A stretch of DNA of 64,000 nucleotides from Leptodactylus fallax (lineage: Eukaryota > Chordata > Amphibia > Anura > Leptodactylidae). The notes beneath the pieces are model-generated. The model ran no database searches, was not told the origin of the DNA, and saw nothing but the letters and a program-made list of their open reading frames with translations. How positions within the stretch are numbered: position 1 is the first letter of the stretch; every line of letters begins with the position of its first letter. The translations under genes and the position numbers were made by a program. The stretch covers positions 6,979,501-7,043,500 of the forward strand of contig CAMRHE010000035.1 of NCBI GenBank assembly GCA_947044405.1, read 5' to 3'. Positions 21,588 to 30,148 of this stretch are shown piece by piece.

Positions 21588-23560
21588 CTGCTTCACCACA
21601 CTCTGCCACTGGTTCAATGTATGGCCTCCTAAGGCTGTTGCTACCTACACATTATATCACCTTGCCACTCTGTGGCCTACTCATACTGCTGCCAACTCTG
21701 CACTCTGCCACTGGGTGACTGTATGGCCTCCACACGCTGCTGTCAACTTCTCACTCTGCCACTGGGTCACTGTATGGCCTACTAAGGCTGTTGCTACCTT
21801 CACGTTATATCACCTTGCCACTCTGTGGCCTACACACCGCTGCTGCCACCTCCTCACTCTGTCACTGGGTCACTGTATGGCTTACTAAGGCTGCTGACAC
21901 CTCCACACTCTGCTACCGGGTCACTGTATGGCCTTCCTAAAGGCTTTTGCTACCTGCACTCTGCCAATGGGTCATTGTATGTCCTCCTCACACTGCTGCC
22001 ATCTCCTCACTCTGCCACTGGGTCACTGTATGTACTCCTCATGCTGCTTCCACTGGGTCACTCTGATACAGGATCATTGTATGGCCTTCGAAGGCTGTTG
22101 ATACCTCCACATTATATCACCTTGCAATTCTGTGGCCTACTCAGGCTGCTGACACCTCCACACTCTCTTGCCGGGTGGGTCACTGTATGGCCTACTAAGG
22201 TTGATGACACCTCCACAATGTCACTGAGTCACTGTATGCTCTCTTCATGCCACTGCCACCAGGTCACTGTATGCCCTCCTCATGCTGCTGCCCTTGGTTC
22301 ACTATGTCCTCCTCATGCCGCTGCCACTGGGTCACTCTATGTCCTCCTCATGCTGCTGCCACTCGGTCACTGTATGGCCTTCTCATGCAGCTTCCACTGG
22401 GTCACTGTATGTCCTCCTCATGTTGCTGCCACTGGGTCACTGTATGCCCTCCTCATGCCGCTGCCACTGGGTCACTGTATGGCATCCTCATGCTGCTGCC
22501 AACTTCACATTATGTCTCCTTGTCACCAGCAACTTGGCCAGGTGACGCCGCTTTCGCCTCCACGTGATCACGCCGTTGGTCCTGCAACAATGTGTCCACC
22601 TCATCCTCCATTGTTTCCTCAGCCTCCACTGCAGGGACAATTCAGAGTTCTCCTCCAGCATACCTCATGTGCAAGGCACAGCGGTGTCACGCTGTTCTAC
22701 ACCTCATTTGCCTGGGTGAACAAAGTCACGCAGGGGAGGAACTGGGTCACTGTATGTCCTCCTCATGCTGCTTCCACTTGGTCACTCTGATACTGGGTCA
22801 CTGTATGGGCTCCTAAGGCTGCTGTCACCTCCATACTCTGTTACCGGGTCACTGTTTGGCCTCCTAAGGTTGCTGACACCTCCACAATGTCACTGGGTCA
22901 CTGTATGTACTCCTCATGTCACTTCCACTGGGTCACTCTGTATACTCCTCATGCCGCTGCCACTGGGTCACTCTGTATCCTCCTCATGCCACTGCCACTG
23001 TATCACTGTATACCCTCCTCATGTCACTGCCACCAGGTCACTGTATGTCCTCCTCATGCCGCTGCCATTGGGTCACTGTATGGCCTCCTCATACTGCTGC
23101 CACTGGGTTACTGTATGTCCTCCTCATGCCGCTTCCACTGGGTCACTCTGTGTACTCCTCATGCTACTGCCACTGGGTCACTGTATGCCCTCCTCATGCT
23201 GCTGCCCTTGGTTCACTATGTCCTCCTCATGCCACTGCCAATGGGTCACTCTGTCTTCTCCTCATGCTGCTGCCACTGGGTCACTGTATGACCTCCTCAT
23301 GCCGGTGCCACCGGGTCACTGTGTGCCCTCATGCTACTGCCCTTGGTTCACTGTATGCCCTTCTCATGCAGCTGCCACTGGGTCACTGTATGGCATCCTC
23401 ATGCTGCTGCTACCTCCACATTATGTCGCCTTGCCACTCTGTGGCCTCCTCATGCTGCTGCCAACTCCACATTATATCACCTTGCCACTCTGTGGCCTCC
23501 TCATGCTGCTGTCAACTCCACATTATGTCGTCTTGCCACTCTGTAAACATCTATGTGGAA
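21588..23560. repeat. 35-bp minisatellite, large block downstream of the hAT-B transposase
   Basis: About 50 imperfect tandem copies of the 35-bp unit (core CTGCCACTGGGTCACTGTATG and CCTCCTCATG), interrupted at 22515-22740 by a copy of a transposase segment. Regular spacing of 35 bp is seen, for example GTCAC at 22401, 22436 and 22471. The unit lacks stops, so all three plus frames stay open over hundreds of codons; these are not genes. Confidence 0.92.
22515..22740 (+). repeat. duplicated transposase segment inside the minisatellite
   Basis: Nearly 230 bp starting at the CTTGTCACCAGCAACTTGGC block match 15480-15705 (roughly 88-90% by eye), including RAQRCHAVLHL and the GEEL codons. Beyond that point the original continues into transposase while this copy drops back into the 35-bp repeat. 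The copy lies between two minisatellite blocks just as the original borders the first block. Confidence 0.85.
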
Positions 23561-23945
23561 TCAGCAGACGACGGTGTAAAAGGAGTGCGCTTTTTCACTC
23601 TACAGTAGGATGTTGGGCCTCTGCACGGTTCTTTCTACCTGGCACTAACATGGACCTGTAAGGCTGAGTTCACTCTTGAGTTAGTTGGTCAGTTTTGGCT
23701 CTGCAGCTGTGCAGAGGTTCTAAGAGCGACGCCTGTCATGAGTATTGTCTCACTACCACAGTAGGCTCCCTATGCATGTTATTCCAAGGCACAGTGTTCT
23801 ACACCACTATACAGGCTCTCTGAAGCCAGGAAATAGGTGTTTTTTAGCGATATTTGCCGCAAATTAATTCGGATCGAAGCAAATTTTTTTTGGAAATTCG
23901 AATCGAACTGCAGAATCGAACTTTTGAGAAATTCGCTCATCTCTA

Positions 23946-24140
23946 ATGCTAATGTCACTTTGACATAACTTGTATTTGCCTTAGAGAGTTAGAAATGGGT
24001 TAGATAGGGTGTTGGGGGCCATGATAGTGTTACACACTATGTTGTAAGCCAATGTAAACTCATATTTGTTCAAACCAAAACAACTCTTGGGACCAAACCA
24101 GGTGAATCTGAAACTAAACAAAACGAATGCTATCTGCTAA
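23946..24140 (+). mobile_element. hAT-A copy 1, 3' end, right of hAT-B
   Basis: Continuation of the split relic: GTCACTTTGACATAACTTG, then ATGATAGTGTTACACACTATG, then a CAAACC-CCAAAA-GGGACC block. It aligns with 56940-57130 of the second hAT-A copy. The first 8 bases are the right target duplication of hAT-B. Confidence 0.6.
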
Positions 24141-24184
24141 CAACAGTCCAAAATAACATAAATAACATATGGGAGTTGTACAGG

Positions 24185-24539
24185 GATGCATAGGGCATCT
24201 TTTTTTGTGGGGCCAGGTGTACTTTTAGTTATACTATTTTGGGGAATGTCTATTGCTTTTATCACTTTTTATTCAAATCAGAGGCGAAACAGTGAAAAAA
24301 AATGGCAGTTCGGCACTTTATAAGTTTGTAGTTAGGGTGTTTTTGGGCATAGGGATACCTAATGTGTATGTGTTTCACAGTAATTTTCTACTTATATATG
24401 TATTATAGGGAAAGGGGTGATTTTGAACTTTTATTTTATTTATTTATTTTTTTAAAACTTTTTTTTTTTTTTTTACTATTTTAGTAGCCCCCCAACTGTA
24501 TTACAGTCTATGGGAGATTCTGTACATTAGACCATCATA
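24185..24539 (+). repeat. dispersed non-coding repeat R1, left part
   Basis: GATGCATAGGGCATC, then TTTGTGGGGCCAGGTGTAC, TTTTGGGGAATGTCTATTG and AGGGAAAGGGGTGATTTT follow one another here. The same blocks occur in the same order at 58840-59235. No coding sequence; likely a non-autonomous DNA transposon family. Tc1-C inserted in it, and it resumes at 26111. Confidence 0.7.
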
Positions 24540-24541
24540 TA

Positions 24542-26108
24542 CAGTCATGGCCAAAAGTTTTGAGAATGATACAAATATTAATTTTTACAAAGTCTACTGC
24601 TTCAGTTTTTCTAATGGCAATTTGCATATACTCCAGAATGTTATAAAGAGTGATCAGCTTAACAGCAATTACTTGCAAAGTCAATATTTGCCTAGAAAAT
24701 GAACTTTATCCCCCAAAACACATTTCAACATCATTGCAGCCCTGCCTTAAAAGGACCACCTAACATCGTTTCAGTGATTGCTCCATTAACACAGGTGTGG
24801 GTGTTGATGAGGACAGGGCTGGAGATCAATCTGTCATGATTAAGTAAGAATGACACCACTGGACACTTTAAAAGGAGGATATTGCTTGCCATCATTGTTT
24901 CTTTTCTGTTAACCATGGTTATCTCTAAAGAAACACGTGCAGTCATCATTGCACTGCACAAAAATGGCCTAACTGGGAAGAGTATTGCAGCTAGAAAGAT
25001 TGCACCTCAGTCAACAATCTATCGCATCATCAAGAACTTCAAGGAGAGAGGTTCCATTGGTGCCAAAAAGGCTCCAGGGCGCCCAAGAAAGACCAGCAAG
25101 CGGCAGGACCGTCTCTTAAAAGTGTTTCAGCTGCGGGATCGGGCTACCAGCAGTGCAGAGCTTGCTGTGGAATGGCAGCAGGCAGGTGTGAGTGCATCTG
25201 CACGCACTGTGAGGCGGAGACTCTTGGAGCAAGGCCTGGTCTCAAGGAGGGCAGCAAAGAAGCCACTTCTCTCCAGAAAAAACATCAGGGACAGACTGAT
25301 ATTCTGCAAAAGGTACAGGGAGTGGACTGCTGAGGACTGGGGTAAAGTCATTTTCTCTGATGAATCTCCTTTTCGATTGTTTGGAACATCTGGAAAACAG
25401 CTTATTCGGAGAAGAAGAGGTGAGCACTACCACCAGTCTTGTCTCATGCCAACTGTAAAGCATGCTGAAACCATTCATGTGTGGGGTTGCTTCTCAGCCA
25501 AGGGAATCGGCTCTCTCACAGTCTTGCCTAAAAACACAGCCATGAATAAAGAATGGTACCAGAATGTCCTCCAAGAGCAACTTCTCCCAACCGTCCAAGA
25601 GCAGTTTGGCGCTCAACAATGCCTTTTCCAGCATGATGGAGCACCTTGCCATAAAGCAAAGGTGATAACTAAATGGCTCAGGGAACAAAACATAGAGATT
25701 TTGGGTCCATGGCCTGGAAACTCCCCAGATCTTAATCCCATTGAGAACTTGTGGTCAATCATCAAGAGACGGGTGGACAAACAAAAACCAACAAATTCAG
25801 ACAAAATTAAAGCATTGATTCTGCAAGAATGGACTGCTATCAGTCAGGATTTGGTCCAGAAGTTGATTGAGAGCATGCCAGGGAGAATTGCAGAGGTCCT
25901 GAAAAAGAAGGGTCAACACTGCAAATATTGACTTGCTGCATTAACTCATTCTAACTGTCAATATAAGCTTCTGTTACTCATAATATGAATGCAATTATAT
26001 TTCTGTATGTGATAAAAACATCTGACAAACACACATAAAAACCAGAGGGCAGCAGATCATGTGAAAATATAATATTTGTGTCATTCTCAAAACATTTGGC
26101 CATGACTG
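24542..26108 (+). mobile_element. Tc1/mariner element, intact gene (Tc1-C)
   Basis: A 1567-bp element flanked by TA (24540-24541, 26109-26110). The ends CAGTCATGGCCAAAAGTTTT and AAAACATTTGGCCATGACTG are inverted repeats, with AGTCAATATTTGC repeated further inside at both ends (inverted-repeat/direct-repeat organisation). The outer repeat has several differences, so it is a little older than Tc1-A. The gene is uninterrupted. D-to-E spacing is 35 residues, which fits the DD35E group named Traveler in the literature; the name is tentative. Confidence 0.95.
24915..25931 (+). CDS. Tc1-type transposase, full length, DD35E
   Basis: A 338-residue transposase. I start at the ATG of MVISKETRAV (24915), where homology to Tc1 proteins begins; the frame stays open 33 bases upstream to another ATG (24882), which would add MLAIIVSFLLT, unlikely to be part of the protein. 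The N-terminal helix-turn-helix region includes NGLTGKSIAARKIAPQSTIY, then the GRPRK hook at about 55-59. Catalytic residues are D149 (FSDESPFRLFG), D241 (FQHDGAPCHKA) and E277 (NSPDLNPIENLWS), with 35 residues between the last two. The usual HGGG box is replaced by HAETIHVWGCF at 183-193. There is no stop or frameshift, and the C-terminus ends KKGQHCKY as is normal for Tc1 (xxTKY). It lies alone within its element. The protein looks functional; whether the ends are still competent is open. Confidence 0.95.
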   Translation: MVISKETRAVIIALHKNGLTGKSIAARKIAPQSTIYRIIKNFKERGSIGAKKAPGRPRKTSKRQDRLLKVFQLRDRATSSAELAVEWQQAGVSASARTVRRRLLEQGLVSRRAAKKPLLSRKNIRDRLIFCKRYREWTAEDWGKVIFSDESPFRLFGTSGKQLIRRRRGEHYHQSCLMPTVKHAETIHVWGCFSAKGIGSLTVLPKNTAMNKEWYQNVLQEQLLPTVQEQFGAQQCLFQHDGAPCHKAKVITKWLREQNIEILGPWPGNSPDLNPIENLWSIIKRRVDKQKPTNSDKIKALILQEWTAISQDLVQKLIESMPGRIAEVLKKKGQHCKY

Positions 26109-26110
26109 TA

Positions 26111-27704
26111 CATAGACCAGCCTCAATAGTAATATTAGTATGACAGGCCTGGGAGCCTTCATAAGGCTCCCGGCTGTCACAGGAACAGGACGGCTCCCGC
26201 CATCTCACCTGCAACAAGAAAGGTACCCACTGGCCCCCGGGGCAGTTTTAATACTTTGCGGGGGGACATACTGGTAGTAATGCCCCTGATCAGAGTGGAC
26301 TCTGATCATGGGCATTAGCTCCAGGTCTCTGCTGTACATTACGGTTGCTATGGTGATCCCTCTCCTGCAGAGCGGCTGCCATCATCTTTACAGACCCGGC
26401 ATCCGCTGTAATAGCACGGTGGATGTCGGGATGGGTTCGCACTGCTGGGACACCCTCTCCTCCAAGATCAGGGCCCGCGACCCCGCTCCTCCTCCCCCCC
26501 ACCCATCCACATTCAGACTACAAGACGCACCCCCCTTTTTCCCCATTTTCCTCCCATTAACACATGGATTTTATTACAGATTTTTTACAGATTCGCCATA
26601 TATATTTGCAAACAGTTTTTGCTGAGACTGTGCTAAATTTTCGGTAACAATCCCAGCAATCTCAACCTGTTCTATCTAAAAAGGATGGGGTTGGTGGCTC
26701 AAGGCTGAGCTTAAAGGGAATGAGTCAACAAAAAAATTTTAAACCAAGTTTTTATGAGAAACACAATTATAAAATTTTTGATTATTTTATTTGTAATTTT
26801 CTATATTGCTATCACTTTTATTTTTTTAAAGTAGAATATCCTACAATTTTACATTTGTCCACCTTCTGTAGAGGTTCAGCAGTGACCTCATTTATATCAC
26901 AAACAAGACAGACAGGATCAAAATAATTCACACCTCTACAGATAACACCCATTGTGACCGTCACACTTCACTACTGACAACAGATGATGTCACAGCTTAT
27001 TTACTCCCTCTCCTATATAGAACATGTCTAGAAATATCTACCATAGACCTCCACTAGTTGGCTCCAGACTATTACTGCCTGCCATGACAATACTGTAAAG
27101 CATATCACTGAAAGCTTTAAAATGTTGGTAAGTGGTAATAAATAGTTATAGTATGTAAATAAAACCACAACGGTTCAGTTTGGTAAGTGGTAATAAATAG
27201 TTATAGTATGTAGATAAAATCACAAACGGTTCAATTTATTGACCTATTAGTTATTTGTGAATTAAATCTGACAATTGGCCAAGGTCCCACCACTATAGGG
27301 GTCCCCTACCAGTGGAATACTACCCCTTCTATGAATACAGTAGATTTGGAGGAGGGGACATAATCAGCAGCTCAAGCATCTGAAAATCATTGCTTGTAAA
27401 GAGTACCTGCATTTAGGAGCTGAAACTGCTAGAGTCAACTTAATAAAACTGACTATGCTACCTTGAAGGAAATATAGGTAAAAATATAGGCACAGGATAA
27501 AATGGAGAGCTACTATGGCATCACGATAAAACAATGGTGTTTTATTAATTATAAAAATTATATAAAAATACAAAGAACAATAAGTACAATCAACAATGCG
27601 TAATTGCTTTTCCATTTTATTTTAAAAAATCCTAAAAATCTAACATTTCTGATTCTGACCACTAAGCCAAAAATATACTGAGATTTCCTGTTTTCAGACC
27701 CCCA
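26111..27704. other. repeat R1 right part and other non-coding repeats
   Basis: 26111-26330 (GACAGGCCTGGGAGCCTTCA, GGCTCCCGGCTGTCAC) continues the repeat interrupted by Tc1-C. 26330-26520 is GC-rich but has no supportable gene. 26700-27000 begins TTAAAGGGAATGAGTCAAC and is AT-rich repeat-like DNA. A direct duplication of about 56 bp (TTGGTAAGTGGTAATAAATAG units) is at 27124-27240. 27610-27690 resembles 3285-3400. No gene seen. Confidence 0.5.
27124..27240. repeat. 56-bp tandem duplication
   Basis: Two adjacent copies of TTGGTAAGTGGTAATAAATAG followed by TTATAGTATGTA, an ATAAAA block and CGGTTCA, differing at a few bases. Confidence 0.85.
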
Positions 27705-28600
27705 AGTATAATGATCGGGGGCCCAGGGGAGGTGAGGGAACATAAAAAACACTGTAACTTACCTTTCCTGCACTCCAACAGGCTTCGGGCCTGCTTGGTG
27801 ACCTCTCAGACGTCAGCCGACATCATTATGCATCACGATGCTGGACTGGATCACGTGAGTTCTGGTCCAACATTGAAGATGGCCGAAGTAGCATTGTAGC
27901 CAGGAAGAGGTAAGTAGCATTGTTTTTTTTTGTTTGTGTCCTCTCCTGGGCCTCCGATCATTGTATACAGAGTATAACAATTGTTCATGGTGGTCCACTA
28001 TGGGGCATAATACTGTGTGCAGGGGCCACTATGGGGCATAATACTGTGTGCAGGGGCCATTATGCTACATAATACTGTGTGCAGGGGCCACTATGGGGCA
28101 TAAATCTGTGTGCAGGGGCCACTATGCTGCATAATACTGTGTGCAGGGGCCACTATGGGGCATAATACTGTGTGCAGGGGCCACTATGGGGCATAATACT
28201 GTGTGCAGCGGCCATTATGCTACATAATACTGTGTGCAGGGGCCACTATGGGGCATAAATCTGTGTGCAGGGGCCACTATGCTGCATAATACTGTGTGCA
28301 GGGGCCACTATGGGGCATAATACTGTGTGCAGGGGCCACTATGGGGCATAATACTGTGTGCAGGGGCCACTATGGGGCATAATACTGTGTGCAGGGGTCA
28401 CTATGCTGCATAATACTGTGTGCAGGGGCCATTATGGGGCATAATACTGTGTGCAGGGGCCACTATGGGGCATAATAGTGTGCGCAGGAATGCGGTTTGT
28501 GCAGGGGGGTTGGGGGTGGTCCGGTGGTGTTGGGGTGGGTTCGGGGGTGGCCATGTCTAATGTTCACCTTGGGGCCCAGCCATTGCTAGTTACGCCACTT
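27705..28600 (+). mobile_element. hAT-D copy 2 with minisatellite
   Basis: The right end GGGGCCCAGCCATTGCTAGTTACGCCACTT (28573-28602 region) matches the reverse complement of the left end of the element at 640 (GTTACACCACTG there). The region 27705-27760 (GGGGGCCCAGGGGAGGTG) matches the inner part of the other end. The far left terminus is not visible, so the copy is truncated or diverged on that side. Like copy 1 it lacks a transposase and carries a 31-bp array next to the same end. Confidence 0.7.
27994..28490. repeat. 31-bp minisatellite with 155-bp higher-order repeat
   Basis: About 16 copies of a 31-bp unit: GGGGCATAATACTGTGTGCAGGGGCCACTAT. Monomer variants (TGCTACAT, AAATCTG, TGCTGCAT, GGGGCAT) recur in the same order: the series starting GGCCATTATGCTACATAAT at 28055 restarts at 28210, exactly 155 bp, or five units, later. 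Confidence 0.93.
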
Positions 28601-28616
28601 CTGGGAAATATATTTA

Positions 28617-28999
28617 CAGGTGCATCTCAATAAATTAGAATATTTTTGAAATGTTCATTCAATTCAGTAATTCAGTGATTCAATTCCTAAATAATCAGCA
28701 GTCTTCCATGATTGTGTGTCCTACTGAACCAGACTGAGGGACCATTTAAAGCCTTAGGAAACCTTGACAGGTGACACACTGAATTTACAATACTGAACTT
28801 TTTTTTACAATATTCAAATGTTCTCAGATTTTGGTTTTCATTACCTGTAATCCATAATCAACATTTACAGAAATAAAACACTTGAAATAGAACACTCTTT
28901 GTGTAAAGAATCTAGAAAATATAGGAGGTCACTTTTTTAATTTAATTACTGAAATAAATAAACATTTCAAAGATATTCTAAATTATTGAGATGCACCTG
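28617..28999 (+). mobile_element. Tc1/mariner-type MITE, 383 bp
   Basis: Termini CAGGTGCATCTCAATAAATT and AATTATTGAGATGCACCTG are inverted repeats flanked by TA (28615-28616, 29000-29001). No coding capacity. The interior (ACTGAACCAGACTGAGGGACC and the TTTACA-AATATT blocks) appears to come from a longer Tc1/mariner parent by internal deletion. Confidence 0.85.
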
Positions 29000-29033
29000 T
29001 AGATAGGTAAAAACTTGAGAAGCACAGTGATAT

Positions 29034-29176
29034 TTACAGGTGCATTTCTGTAAATGTTGATTATGGATTACAGGTAATGAAAACCCAAATCTAAGAAAAT
29101 TAGAATATTGTAAAAAAGTTCAAGCCTTTAAATGGTCCCTCAGTCTGGTTCAGTAGGACACACAATCATGGAAGAC
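29034..29176 (-). mobile_element. inverted fragment of the same Tc1/mariner family
   Basis: Starts ACAGGTGCATTTCTG and then carries, in reverse orientation, the interior of the adjacent MITE (GATTATGGATTACAGGTAATG, then TGGTCCCTCAGTCTGGTTCAG). The two lie 33 bp apart head to head, so this stretch could fold into a long hairpin. Confidence 0.75.
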
Positions 29177-29185
29177 TGCTGAGAT

Positions 29186-29515
29186 TCTAGAGAGAAATGT
29201 GCTGCCCAGTGTCAGAAAGCTTGGTCTCATTGACAGTTACAGGAATGGTTTGATGGCAGTGATTGCCTCAAAAGGTTGTGCAACAAAATATTAAGTTAAG
29301 GGTACCATCATTTCTGTCCAGGCCTGTTTCATGAGTTTTCTTTTTTTTAAAAAAAAATTCTGTTGAAGCATGGTTGAAAATCAATGTCTGTCTTTCATTT
29401 GTTAGTTTTCATAGAATTTTTATATATTACTTTTGTCAGTTTCAAGTTATTTCTGTGACCATTGTGGGTTTTTCTTTCATTAAACGAGGGGTACCAACAA
29501 TTTTGTCCACGTGTG
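29186..29515 (+). pseudogene. Tc1 element 3' fragment with transposase C-terminus
   Basis: The plus-strand frame ending at the TAA 29292-29294 reads LGLIDSYRNGLMAVIASKG then CATKY, the conserved Tc1 transposase C-terminus (normally LIxSYxxRLxxVIxAKGxxTKY). A 3' non-coding stretch follows, ending GGGGTACCAACAATTTTGTCC near 29505, probably the right inverted repeat. Everything upstream is missing. Confidence 0.75.
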
Positions 29516-30130
29516 TATCTGAGTCTATTTGTTGAATTGTTCCCCTTAAATTTTGCACTTTTTTAATGCAGCAATGAATTTATTTTTTGAGGTATCTGGT
29601 ATATTTTTTAGAGTCTCAATGCAGTTTGTAATTTTGATTTCAGTCATATTACATTAATAGGTATATAGGTACAACCCCATATCGAGAGCATTGAAATTGT
29701 TGGAGAATACATTCTGTTTTAAAGATATAACTGTATTAACTTTAGATGTACTTGCAAACATAATACTTCTTTAGCAAGCATCCCAGTCTTATATATAATA
29801 TTTGTCTAGAATACATGTATTTATTCTAGCCAGATCAACAGATCTATATTTAGATTCAATTTGGATCTTATAAACATCTTGGAGCACAGTGTACTGTATA
29901 TATATGGTTAAGATCTTTTATATGGATGACTTGGCCCTTTCCCCATGATTGCTTTATTATACTGATGTTTAAATAAACGCCTGGACTCATGGACTGTTTG
30001 ATTTGTTTGCTGAGATATGATCTGTCACATTAGCAAAATGTGGCATGACCTTATTGCTCACTGTAAAACTGACATCGGCATTGTTTGCTATTAGATACCT
30101 TTACCTTTCCGCGATCCAGCACTAAATCTA
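29516..30130. other. non-coding, nothing recognised
   Basis: AT-rich sequence. 29938-30010 (TGATGTTTAAATAAACGCCTGG) may be the 3' end of an unidentified retroelement. No open frame of interest. Confidence 0.35.
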
Positions 30131-30148
30131 GTAATCTGCATTCCCTTA

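Larger units (their letters stand above)
6629..23945 (+). mobile_element. large hAT element with BED-zinc-finger transposase (hAT-B), composite host of nested insertions
   Basis: The termini TAGAGATGAGCGAAT (6629) and ATTCGCTCATCTCTA (ending 23945) are perfect 15-bp inverted repeats. The flanks ATGGTAAT (6621-6628) and ATGCTAAT (23946-23953) agree at 7 of 8 bases, the hAT target duplication. Inside, on the plus strand, are a BED zinc finger, the central catalytic region and the C-terminal dimerisation region of a hAT transposase, all decayed. Subtracting the LINE tail, LTR element and Penelope-like element leaves about 6.2 kb, of which some 2-2.5 kb is the 35-bp minisatellite. It encoded its own transposase once, but stops in every segment make it inactive now. 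Confidence 0.9.

Noticed and set aside
21825..23661. Open frames of 321 and 298 codons on the plus strand, with further long frames overlapping in the other two
   Set aside because: They read through the 35-bp minisatellite, whose unit has no stop in any plus frame; the three frames give permutations of the same peptide repeat.
27994..28490. CRISPR-like regular repeat
   Set aside because: The 31-bp units are directly adjacent without spacers, variants occur within units, and the context is a vertebrate hAT element.
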